Assembly (NCBI GenBank): GCA_016223145.1
Contig: JACRPN010000020.1
Span: forward strand, 1 to 64,000
Source: Armatimonadota bacterium
GTDB taxonomy: Bacteria; Armatimonadota; Fimbriimonadia; Fimbriimonadales; Fimbriimonadaceae
Length of the DNA: 64,000 nucleotides
Reading direction: 5' to 3'
Under the pieces are notes generated by a model, which did not search any database, was not told the origin of the DNA, and was given only the letters and a program-made list of their open reading frames with translations. The translations under genes were made by a program, and so were the position numbers. Of the stretch, positions 58,341 to 64,000 are shown piece by piece; the first letter of the stretch is position 1, and every line of letters starts with the position of its first letter.

Positions 58341-58964
58341 TTACAGCTCCTCGACTCTGGCAATGCCCTTCTCCAGACCCACCACAAACACCCGGGTCCC
58401 AGGCACTAGGGCCTGCTCACCCAGAGCGCTCTCGCACCGCGCCGGCATGGTGTGGCGCTTGCCGTCGGATTCATAGGCGATGCGGCCAACCCCGCCTGAA
58501 GGGATCTCCAGGCTGACAGCTGCAACCTTGCCGACCAGCGCCTCACCGCTGAGCGCAGTGGCGGTGTGCCCGAAAAGGCGCGCCAAAGCTGTGAGGAACA
58601 GCGTTGTGAGACCGAGGCTGAGGACGAGGGCTCCGAGCACCGACGCCCCGGAAGGCCAGTGCGCCTGATCCCTGAGCAACAGGCCGAAGAGCCCGAACCC
58701 CGTAACACTGAGTCCGAGCGACATCGGCACCGCGCCAGGAAGCGCTTCCAGCCGGTTGACATTGCCGCTCGCTTTGAACCGCACCCTAAGGAACGGCTTC
58801 GCGAGAAACCTAGGCAACCTGAGGCGGAGGAACCGGAACCTGCCGGCGCCAAGGAGGAGCAGATACGAAAGGATCAACCCGCCGAAAAGAGCGGAGACAA
58901 AGAGGGTTTCGACCGTCAGGAAGGCGGCTGAAACGATTGTCGACGTTATCAGGAGGCTGAGCAT
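58341..58964 (-). CDS. NfeD-like membrane protein, flotillin partner
   Basis: 207 residues. N-terminal and central membrane helices (LLITSTIVSAAFLTVETLFV, LGALVLSLGLTTLFLTALAR) and a C-terminal OB-fold: LVGKVAAVSLEIPSGGVGRI, ALGEQALVPGTRVFVVGLEK. Short NfeD (YuaF-type) proteins occur next to flotillin genes and help organise membrane microdomains. GGAGG precedes the ATG. First gene of a two-gene operon; a 553-bp gap lies upstream. Confidence 0.85.
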   Translation of the reverse strand: MLSLLITSTIVSAAFLTVETLFVSALFGGLILSYLLLLGAGRFRFLRLRLPRFLAKPFLRVRFKASGNVNRLEALPGAVPMSLGLSVTGFGLFGLLLRDQAHWPSGASVLGALVLSLGLTTLFLTALARLFGHTATALSGEALVGKVAAVSLEIPSGGVGRIAYESDGKRHTMPARCESALGEQALVPGTRVFVVGLEKGIARVEEL

Positions 58965-59517
58965 CGCCCTTGCACCTCCTGCGCCGTCGCACGCTTGCCG
59001 GCCCTCTGCGACTCTTGTTTTCGTGAGACACCTTCGTCGCGCGGCAGGGGCCCAAAGTGAATGCGGCTTCGCAGTTCGTGTCTCGGCCCTATTGTGTCGA
59101 AGGTGGGATCAGGAGGGGAGGGCCTTTGGTCCCTCCGGCACTTGAGGTGCGGGTCGCAGGGTGCGGGGCACTGGGTGCAGAGGGCGTGGTGTGAAGGTGG
59201 GTCTCATGCCCCATCGCTGCATTGCGTGTTCCCAAATCGCCCCGGTGGAGCGAGGTGGAACGCAACAGACCTGCCAGAGGGCGCCCCTCACGACGCGGCC
59301 TCTTCTCCCAAAGTCTCGCCCGCAACCGCAGTCGAGCCCCCGCGGAGATCGTCGGGCACTCTCTGCAGTGGCCCAAGACCGGCAGCCTGAAGGCGTCGGC
59401 GGCCGGCAGAGTGGCGGCTGATGTCAGCCGCTAAGGGGCGGGGCTTCCAGCCGGCCAGGGGTCGCGTCTGCTCGCCAGGTGAGCTCTCTGAAGTCTTCGG
59501 CTCCAGCGACGAGCCTG
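58965..59517. other. Long gene-free region upstream of the nfeD-floT operon
   Basis: 553 bases with no supported gene; open frames lack ribosome sites and family features. Contains a hairpin at 59412-59433 (TGGCGGCTGA/TCAGCCGCTA) 84 bases after the stop of the ArsR-like gene and a GGAGGG..CCCTCC inverted repeat near 59114-59140. May be a long 5' leader or decayed DNA. Confidence 0.4.
59412..59433 (-). terminator. Hairpin downstream of the ArsR-like gene
   Basis: TGGCGGCTGA-TG-TCAGCCGCTA, ten-base arms with one G-T pair and a two-base centre, 84 bases after the stop. No T-run, so only tentative. Confidence 0.35.
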
Positions 59518-60108
59518 CTATTCCCGAGGAAGCGGGTGGGCGATGAGGAGAAAGCGGTAGGTGTCGGGATCGGTAGAGCTGGCGAAATGATAGCGGTCGA
59601 TGAGCTTCTTCACCGCACCCGAGAGCTCGCTCGCAAAGGCCGCACGATCCTGGGCCGAGCGGAACTTGACCGCCGCCTCCAGCGACATGCTCGGTACCCG
59701 CCCGCCAACTGTCGTTGGTTGCTCCTCGACCTGAGCCACCTCTGAGAGCATCCGCGCTGCGAGCGATTCCAAGTACTCGATCGAGAACCGGTCGGCGACC
59801 AGATCGGGGTTCGCCTGGACAGGTCCGGCAACTTCAGGTGAGGGAGCATAGGCCAGCGCCTTGGCCCGCAGGATCCTCTCCGTCACGTTTCCGCGCTTGC
59901 GCTCCTGGATTGCTTCGACAAGACCTGCGGCTTCGAGTTCCTTGAGGTGGTAATTCGCGATCTGACGTGTGATGCCGGCGGTCTGCGCCACGGCTGCGGC
60001 AGATGCCGGCTCGGCCAGGAGCGAAAGTAGCTGCTGGCGGATCGGGTGCATCAAGACCTCCGCCGCCTTGGCGTTTCGGATCACATGGAGGGCTTTCTGA
60101 CCGCTCAT
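59518..60108 (-). CDS. ArsR-type winged-helix transcriptional regulator
   Basis: 196 residues from the ATG at 60108. Winged helix-turn-helix: LMHPIRQQLLSLLAEPASAA, AVAQTAGITRQIANYHLKEL, EAAGLVEAIQERKRGNVTER, the layout of ArsR-like/HTH_20 regulators. The C-terminal ~110 residues (FSIEYLESLAARMLSEVAQV, KLIDRYHFASSTDP) may bind an effector. No metal-binding cysteines are visible, so a metal sensor is unlikely. It may regulate divergent deoC (70 bp away) or itself. A TATGCT box six bases before the ATG suggests a leaderless mRNA. Confidence 0.85.
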   Translation of the reverse strand: MSGQKALHVIRNAKAAEVLMHPIRQQLLSLLAEPASAAAVAQTAGITRQIANYHLKELEAAGLVEAIQERKRGNVTERILRAKALAYAPSPEVAGPVQANPDLVADRFSIEYLESLAARMLSEVAQVEEQPTTVGGRVPSMSLEAAVKFRSAQDRAAFASELSGAVKKLIDRYHFASSTDPDTYRFLLIAHPLPRE

Positions 60109-60114
60109 GGATCG

Positions 60115-60120
60115 AGCATA
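60115..60120 (-). promoter_or_regulatory. -10 box TATGCT six bases before the ArsR-like gene
   Basis: Minus-strand TATGCT, spacer CGATCC, ATG at 60108; no Shine-Dalgarno at normal spacing. In the divergent gap with deoC. Confidence 0.45.
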
Positions 60121-60158
60121 CTCCAACCGACAAAGTTTCCTTTCGGTTTACGGCGCTC

Positions 60159-60164
60159 TATACT
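60159..60164 (+). promoter_or_regulatory. -10 box TATACT before deoC
   Basis: TATACT 13 bases before the ATG, with a weak TTTCCT 17 bases further up. Predicted leader only ~7 bases. Confidence 0.45.
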
Positions 60165-60177
60165 TGAGAGACCACCC

Positions 60178-61155
60178 ATGGCTGCCCTAAACGCAAGGAC
60201 CCCGAACCTGGGGCGGAACTCCGGCTGCACCCTCGACCTGGACTGGGTCGAATCCATGCGGGCCAACCGCAGCGCCATCGAGCGACGCGCGACGACTCTT
60301 CCCGGCAGGCGCACAGTCAAAAAGCAATGGCAAGCCGCATGGCTTCTGAAGGCAATCACGCTCATCGACCTGACGACTCTGAGCGGCGACGACACCCCCG
60401 GAACGGTTTCGCGGCTCTGCGCCAAGGCCAGGCAGCCGGTCCGGCAGGATTTGCTGGAGGTCCTCGGCGCCACGGCCCTGCCGATTCGCGCGGGGGCCGT
60501 TTGCGTTTATCACCATCAGGTCGCCATTGCCTGCGAAGCGCTAGCAGGGTCGGGAATCCCCGTTGCGGCGGTCAGCGCGGGGTTTCCTCACGGCCAGAGC
60601 CCCTTGAAGCAGCGGATTGATGAGATTCACGCTTCGGTCGATGCGGGAGCGGCCGAAATAGACATCGTGCTCAATCGTTCGCACGTGCTCACGGGCCAGT
60701 GGAAGGCGGTCTACGACGAGGTGGCGGCGTTCCGAGAGGCTTGCGGCGAAGCGCACCTCAAGGCGATCTTGGGGACCGGCGATCTTGGGACCCTGCGCCA
60801 CGTGGCCAAGGCGTCCATCGTCGCGATGATGGCCGGTGCGGACTTCATCAAGACCTCGACGGGCAAAGAACCCGTCAATGCGACGATCCCAGTAGGGCTG
60901 GCCATGGTCCGCGCGATCCGGGACTACGCCGAGCGCACCGGGTTCCGGGTCGGTTTCAAGCCCGCCGGCGGCATCCGCACGGCCAAGCAAGCGCTCGATT
61001 GGATGATCCTGATGAAGGAGGAGCTTGGCGACGCTTGGCTTCAGCCAGAGCTCTTCAGGGTGGGCGCAAGCACCTTGCTCGCCGACATCGAGCGCCAACT
61101 CGAACACTACGCGACGGGGCGCTATTCCGCGCTGAACCGGCACCCGATGGGCTGA
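60178..61155 (+). CDS. deoC: Deoxyribose-phosphate aldolase
   Basis: 325 residues, longer than bacterial DeoC (~220-260) and closer to the long form. Class I aldolase barrel: ITLIDLTTLSGDDTPGTVSR, AVCVYHHQVAIACEALAG, VAAVSAGFPHGQSPLKQRID, AEIDIVLNRS, LKAILGTGDLG, and the Schiff-base region ADFIKTSTGKEPVNAT (Lys in KTSTGK) with VGFKPAGGIRTAKQAL. Cleaves 2-deoxyribose 5-phosphate to glyceraldehyde 3-phosphate and acetaldehyde in deoxynucleoside catabolism. Followed seven bases later by the YlxP-like gene. Confidence 0.95.
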   Translation: MAALNARTPNLGRNSGCTLDLDWVESMRANRSAIERRATTLPGRRTVKKQWQAAWLLKAITLIDLTTLSGDDTPGTVSRLCAKARQPVRQDLLEVLGATALPIRAGAVCVYHHQVAIACEALAGSGIPVAAVSAGFPHGQSPLKQRIDEIHASVDAGAAEIDIVLNRSHVLTGQWKAVYDEVAAFREACGEAHLKAILGTGDLGTLRHVAKASIVAMMAGADFIKTSTGKEPVNATIPVGLAMVRAIRDYAERTGFRVGFKPAGGIRTAKQALDWMILMKEELGDAWLQPELFRVGASTLLADIERQLEHYATGRYSALNRHPMG

Positions 61156-61162
61156 TCGCGCC

Positions 61163-61450
61163 ATGGTCGTTGGGGTTCTCAAAGTCACGCTGTCGCTTGA
61201 GGGGTGCGATTCCCTGAAGGACAAGCGCCGCATCGTGCGCAGCCTGGTGGACCGCATTCGGCGTGAGTATCACGTGGCGATTGCGGAAGTAGGCGACCTA
61301 GACAAGCACCGCCGCACGACTTTGGGAGTGGCCTGTGTGAGCAATGAGCCCTCGCACGCCAACGCGCTGCTGGACAAGGTGCTGGACTTCGTCGAGACCC
61401 GCGGCGAGGCCGCGGTCATCGCTTCGGAGTTGGAGTTGGAGAGGTATTAG
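61163..61450 (+). CDS. DUF503/YlxP-like protein
   Basis: 95 residues, normal length. VGVLKVTLSLEGCDSLKDKR, RIVRSLVDRIRREYHVAIAE, and GVACVSNEPSHANALLDKVL match the YlxP family, small ferredoxin-like proteins often found by the ribosome-maturation genes nusA-infB-rbfA and possibly linked to ribosome function. Here it follows deoC by seven bases, so it is probably co-transcribed with it. Cytoplasmic. Confidence 0.9.
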   Translation: MVVGVLKVTLSLEGCDSLKDKRRIVRSLVDRIRREYHVAIAEVGDLDKHRRTTLGVACVSNEPSHANALLDKVLDFVETRGEAAVIASELELERY

Positions 61451-61501
61451 GGCGCATCTCAGAATTCTTTCGGGGTGGACCGAAGGGCCTCATTTGGGCG
61501 G

Positions 61502-61604
61502 GCGCCTTTCACTTGCAGATGCGCAAAAAGGCGCTGAATTGCGCACAGGTTTCTCAACCTGGCCCGAAGATTAGGGTCCCCGGCGCGATCGACGCACGGG
61601 GACC
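61502..61604. repeat. Inverted repeats in a gene-free region
   Basis: The 382-bp gap 61451-61832 has no supported gene. It holds GCGCCTTT (61502-61509) with AAAGGCGC (61527-61534), and GGTCCCCG..CGGGGACC (61575-61604) followed by six A. An AAAAAGGCGCT stretch occurs twice (~61525 and 61606). They may help separate the convergent YlxP and GNAT genes. Confidence 0.45.
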
Positions 61605-61832
61605 AAAAAAGGCGCTTCATTCTGCGAAGCTCTCCTTCACTTCATGGGGCGGTAGAGGTCGTTGCCGCCCAAAGTGCCAGCAAACCCTGGCGGGGCCTGT
61701 CATCGCGGCGCACGTGTCGGCTTTGACCCATGACGCCGCCTGATGATGTTTCACGCGCCCTAAGGCGCAATCGTTACCCTATCACGCATCTGCGCGATTG
61801 CCAAGGATTCCGGGTCGAATCCAGCGCTTCTA

Positions 61833-62453
61833 TCAGGAGGTCTCGGCCGTTTGGCCGCTCATCAGACCCTGGAGCCTCACCTTCACTTCGGGCCATTCCT
61901 CGCGTGTGATCGAGAAGATCGCCGTGTCGCGCACGTAGCCATCGAAGCGCTTCTGGAACCGCCGCAGCACGCCTTCTGGCTTCGCTCCAATCCGCTCGAT
62001 CGCGTTGCGCGACCGGGTGTTTCTCGCATCGGTCTTGAGTTGGACGCGCCCGCACCCCAGCTCCTCAAAGGCGTGCCGCAGGAGCAAGAACTTGCACTCG
62101 GTGTTGATCGGGGTTCGCCAGACGTTCGGGCTGAGCCAGGTGTAGCCGATCTCGAGCTTTTCGTCAAAGGCGCTGATGTCGAAGTAGCTGGTGGTCCCAA
62201 GGACGACACCGTCAACGCGGCGAACGATCACGAAAGCGATCCGGCTGCCGCTGCTCAAGAGGCTGACCATGTCGGCGACGTAATCGGCCATTTCGGCATG
62301 CGTCGAGGGCTGCCTTTGTGTCAGGTAAGTCCAAACGGCGGGGTCGCGGCACGACTCGAAGAGGCCCTGAACGTGCGCCATGGTAACGGGCTCAAGGCGG
62401 ACGTGCACACCCTCCAAGACCACCGGCTGAACCCATCGATCATTGAGGCTCAT
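61833..62453 (-). CDS. GNAT-family N-acetyltransferase (RimJ/RimL-like)
   Basis: 206 residues. EGVHVRLEPVTMAHVQGLFE, VDGVVLGTTSYFDISAFDEK, IGYTWLSPNVWRTPINTECK and KTDARNTRSRNAIERIGAKP follow the GNAT acetyl-CoA fold of the RimJ/RimL (Acetyltransf_3) group. Such enzymes acetylate protein N-termini, amines or small molecules; the target is unknown. Follows the TauE gene by 77 bp with its own CATACT box eight bases before the ATG. Confidence 0.92.
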   Translation of the reverse strand: MSLNDRWVQPVVLEGVHVRLEPVTMAHVQGLFESCRDPAVWTYLTQRQPSTHAEMADYVADMVSLLSSGSRIAFVIVRRVDGVVLGTTSYFDISAFDEKLEIGYTWLSPNVWRTPINTECKFLLLRHAFEELGCGRVQLKTDARNTRSRNAIERIGAKPEGVLRRFQKRFDGYVRDTAIFSITREEWPEVKVRLQGLMSGQTAETS

Positions 62454-62461
62454 TGGGTTTC

Positions 62462-62467
62462 AGTATG
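62462..62467 (-). promoter_or_regulatory. -10 box CATACT eight bases before the GNAT gene
   Basis: Minus-strand CATACT, eight-base spacer, ATG at 62453. Suggests a separate near-leaderless transcript. Confidence 0.4.
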
Positions 62468-62530
62468 GTCGCTCGCGACGCTTGGCATGAGCCGAAAGGG
62501 CCCAAAAGCCCCTATGGGCGTACACGCACA

Positions 62531-63307
62531 TCAGCCAAGCACCCGCCAAGCGAAGTAGGCCGCTGTGGCGAACCCATAAGCCGCCACCCAGCCGCGCATC
62601 TTCGAGGCGTTCAGGCGCTGGGCGTATCGCGCCGCCAAGTAGCCTCCAACAATCGCTCCGAGCGAGAGAAAGGCCCCGGAGGTGAACAGGACCTGCCCCT
62701 TCACCACGAAGAGAACGCTCGCGGCCAGGTTGATGAGCAGCCCGAGCCAGACCTTCATTGCGTTCAGCTCATGGAGATTCCCCTCGATATAGAGCGCGTA
62801 GGAGGCGAGCATCAAGAAGCCCATTCCCGCGCCGAAATAGCCGCCATAGACCGAGATGAGGAACTGCAGGAGCATGCCCAACTGAACCGAGACCTCGCCG
62901 TGATGCTGGTTCACGGCCGCCTTGATGCGGTCCTGAAACGTCAGCACGATGGCCGCCCCAAAGATCAGGAACGGTACAGCGATGTCGAAGACGCGTTGGC
63001 CTAGGGCGAGTAGCAGGTAAGCGCCGATGACCGTGCCGAAGAGCGTCGGCCAGAACAGCGACCTCAGGTGGTGGCCCGTCTTGGGCAATAGGTTCAGGTA
63101 GCCGTAAGCGCTGCCCAGCGAGCCGGGCCAAAGCGCAGCGGCGTTGGTGGCGTTGGCCATGACGCTGGGGATGCCGAAAGCCGTGAGGACAGGAAAGGAG
63201 ATAAAGGAGCCGCCACCGGCAACGGCGTTGATGCCTGAAGCGATCGCCCCGATCAAGAACAAGACCGCCAACTGGGGAAGGTCCTTTGCGAGGCTGAGAT
63301 CGTGCAC
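62531..63307 (-). CDS. TauE/SafE-family anion transporter (TSUP)
   Basis: 258 residues from a GTG at 63307. About eight membrane helices in two halves, each opening with the family pattern: IGAIASGINAVAGGGSFISF PVL (first) and ISVYGGYFGAGMGFLMLASY (second). NATNAAALWPGSLGSAYGY is also typical. TSUP proteins move sulfite, sulfoacetate or other organic anions across the inner membrane, coupled to the proton gradient; the substrate is unknown. A TAAACT box six bases before the GTG supports this start and a leaderless mRNA. Confidence 0.92.
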   Translation of the reverse strand: MHDLSLAKDLPQLAVLFLIGAIASGINAVAGGGSFISFPVLTAFGIPSVMANATNAAALWPGSLGSAYGYLNLLPKTGHHLRSLFWPTLFGTVIGAYLLLALGQRVFDIAVPFLIFGAAIVLTFQDRIKAAVNQHHGEVSVQLGMLLQFLISVYGGYFGAGMGFLMLASYALYIEGNLHELNAMKVWLGLLINLAASVLFVVKGQVLFTSGAFLSLGAIVGGYLAARYAQRLNASKMRGWVAAYGFATAAYFAWRVLG

Positions 63308-63313
63308 GCGGGC

Positions 63314-63319
63314 AGTTTA
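63314..63319 (-). promoter_or_regulatory. -10 box TAAACT six bases before the TauE-family gene
   Basis: Minus-strand TAAACT, spacer GCCCGC, GTG at 63307; no Shine-Dalgarno. Confidence 0.5.
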
Positions 63320-63335
63320 CAGGGAGTGGGGTGGG

Positions 63336-63375
63336 GGATGAGTCGATGAGATGGTGAGTCGGTGAGGGTTGTGAG
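63336..63375. repeat. Octamer array, five units
   Basis: GGATGAGT, CGATGAGA, TGGTGAGT, CGGTGAGG, GTTGTGAG: period 8. First of several repeats in the 472-bp gene-free gap 63308-63779. Confidence 0.75.
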
Positions 63376-63435
63376 CGGGCCTGGGACGCGGAGGGCGATA
63401 CGCGATGCGCGATGGGGAGTCTGAACCACCTTGCT

Positions 63436-63481
63436 CGAGGGGGGAGAGGTCGGTGAGCGAAGCGAACCGCATGAGGGGGCC
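63436..63481. repeat. Inverted copy of the C-rich repeat family
   Basis: Its reverse complement starts GGCCCCCTCATGCGGTTCGC and continues CTCACCGACCTCTCCCCC, matching the block at 44919-44978. Third member at 28961-29047 is more diverged. Confidence 0.7.
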
Positions 63482-63625
63482 AGTGCGCTCGCAACCCGCA
63501 GGCTTCCCGGAACCTCCACCCCTAACCCCCTGTGCCTTTTGCCCTATAGCCCTGCCCTCCGCGCCCCAAGCCTCGCGGACTCCCGGTGGTGCGCCACCCC
63601 ATTGCCACGCAAACCTCTAGCCCCC

Positions 63626-63689
63626 AATGCCCCAATGCCTCTATGCCCCAATGCCTCTATGCCCCAATGCCCCGGTGCCGCAATGCCAC
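63626..63689. repeat. Octamer array, eight units
   Basis: Period 8 with AATGCCCC, AATGCCTC and TATGCCCC alternating; the last two units are diverged. Lies ~90 bases before the permease ATG. Confidence 0.9.
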
Positions 63690-63767
63690 CTACCCGGACC
63701 TCGCCTAATCTGGGAACCAACGCACCGACTCACCCCTATTATCGACTCAACTCCCTTGCTGTCCCTG

Positions 63768-63773
63768 TAAAAT
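63768..63773 (+). promoter_or_regulatory. -10 box TAAAAT six bases before the permease ATG
   Basis: TGTAAAAT, spacer GCCCCC, ATG at 63780; no Shine-Dalgarno. Leaderless pattern. Confidence 0.5.
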
Positions 63774-63779
63774 GCCCCC

Positions 63780-64000
63780 ATGAGCCTTGTGGGCAGAGTC
63801 GGGCGCAGGAGGCCGCGTGCGCGGATCGCGCTGGGCATCATCTACCTGGCCCTCTGCGCTGGAGCGATCACCACGCTCTACCCGTTCGCGATCATGGTTT
63901 CCACAGGTTTCAAAGGCCCGACAGACCAGAACGACAACGCCCTCGTCCCCGACTTTTGGCGCGACGTCCGCGAGCGTGACGAGGGTGGCAAGCTCAACCA
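63780..64000 (+). CDS. Carbohydrate ABC transporter permease (MalG type), N-terminal part
   Basis: The first 73 codons are inside the window. A basic cytoplasmic start (GRVGRRRPRARIALG) leads into membrane helix 1 (IIYLALCAGAITTLYPFAIM), then VSTGFKGPTDQNDNALVPDF, the usual MalG pattern (YPF...S.K...). After that a charged stretch (RDVRERDEGGKLN) begins, suggesting the long soluble insert seen in the permease at 23005. It could partner the fused binding-protein/MalF gene at 49754. Start supported by the TAAAAT box six bases upstream. Confidence 0.8.
   Translation, partial: MSLVGRVGRRRPRARIALGIIYLALCAGAITTLYPFAIMVSTGFKGPTDQNDNALVPDFWRDVRERDEGGKLN

Noticed and set aside
61575-61610. Rho-independent terminator at GGTCCCCG..CGGGGACC
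   Set aside because: The stem is followed by A on the plus strand and preceded by T on the minus strand, so it is not in the right orientation for either gene.
63626-63689. CRISPR-like spacing in the octamer array
   Set aside because: Units are 8 bases with no spacers and no cas genes are near; it is a simple tandem array.

Overview
The window looks like chromosome from a GC-rich, diderm, non-proteobacterial bacterium. The best guess is Armatimonadota (Fimbriimonadia-like). Pointers are an SLH-domain outer-membrane porin (29183-31195), a pseudopilin with a GFSLLE processing site (52584-53195), a PEP-CTERM protein, a DUF5916 protein, a large carbohydrate-active fusion protein and MalF/MalG-type sugar permeases with unusual architectures. 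The assignment is an inference; no rRNA or tRNA gene, CRISPR array, transposase or integrase was found.

Layout. 1-5981 (minus): an operon-like run of an SGNH hydrolase, a cyclase-CHASE2 membrane protein, a FecR-like lipoprotein, a large envelope protein with a barrel-like C-terminus and an exported WD40 protein that leaves the window. 6214-8440 (minus): the 5-oxoprolinase genes pxpB-pxpA-pxpC. 8471-17033 (plus): aldo/keto reductase, dut, a zinc-ribbon/TPR protein, a DUF5916 protein, a GHL10 glycosidase-like protein, serS, csaA and a small secreted protein. 17131-26218 (mostly minus): lipoprotein hydrolase, glgA, RidA, divergent bcp, a TPR-like protein, small membrane proteins, a MalG-type permease and nrfA. 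26523-31195: M48 protease, a small exported protein and the SLH porin. 31562-40551: metallophosphoesterase, SGNH hydrolase, UbiD and a 1747-residue fusion protein. 40733-49698: a frameshifted four-helix-bundle gene, DUF4153 protein, DNA glycosylase, serC, HIT protein, mtaB, PEP-CTERM protein and a SARP/BTAD-like regulator. 49754-64000: a fused sugar-binding protein/MalF permease, a lower-GC patch with a pseudopilin, a GyrI-like protein, aroF, methyltransferase, flotillin/NfeD, an ArsR-like regulator, deoC, a YlxP-like gene, GNAT, TauE and the start of another MalG-type permease.

The most unusual content is at DNA level. (1) Arrays of 7-, 8-, 9- and 10-base tandem units are scattered from about 28.9 kb to the end. 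Several are two tandem arrays in inverted orientation, and many lie in frame inside genes. ubiD carries three, one of which splits the family motif DPE..GKRNVGMYR. The metallophosphoesterase, the fusion gene and mtaB also carry repeat or palindrome insertions. (2) Many genes lack a Shine-Dalgarno site and instead have a TANNNT-like -10 box 6 to 8 bases before the start codon, as expected for leaderless mRNAs. Genes inside operons more often have Shine-Dalgarno sites. I used both signals to choose start codons, and several starts here are therefore shorter than the longest open frame.
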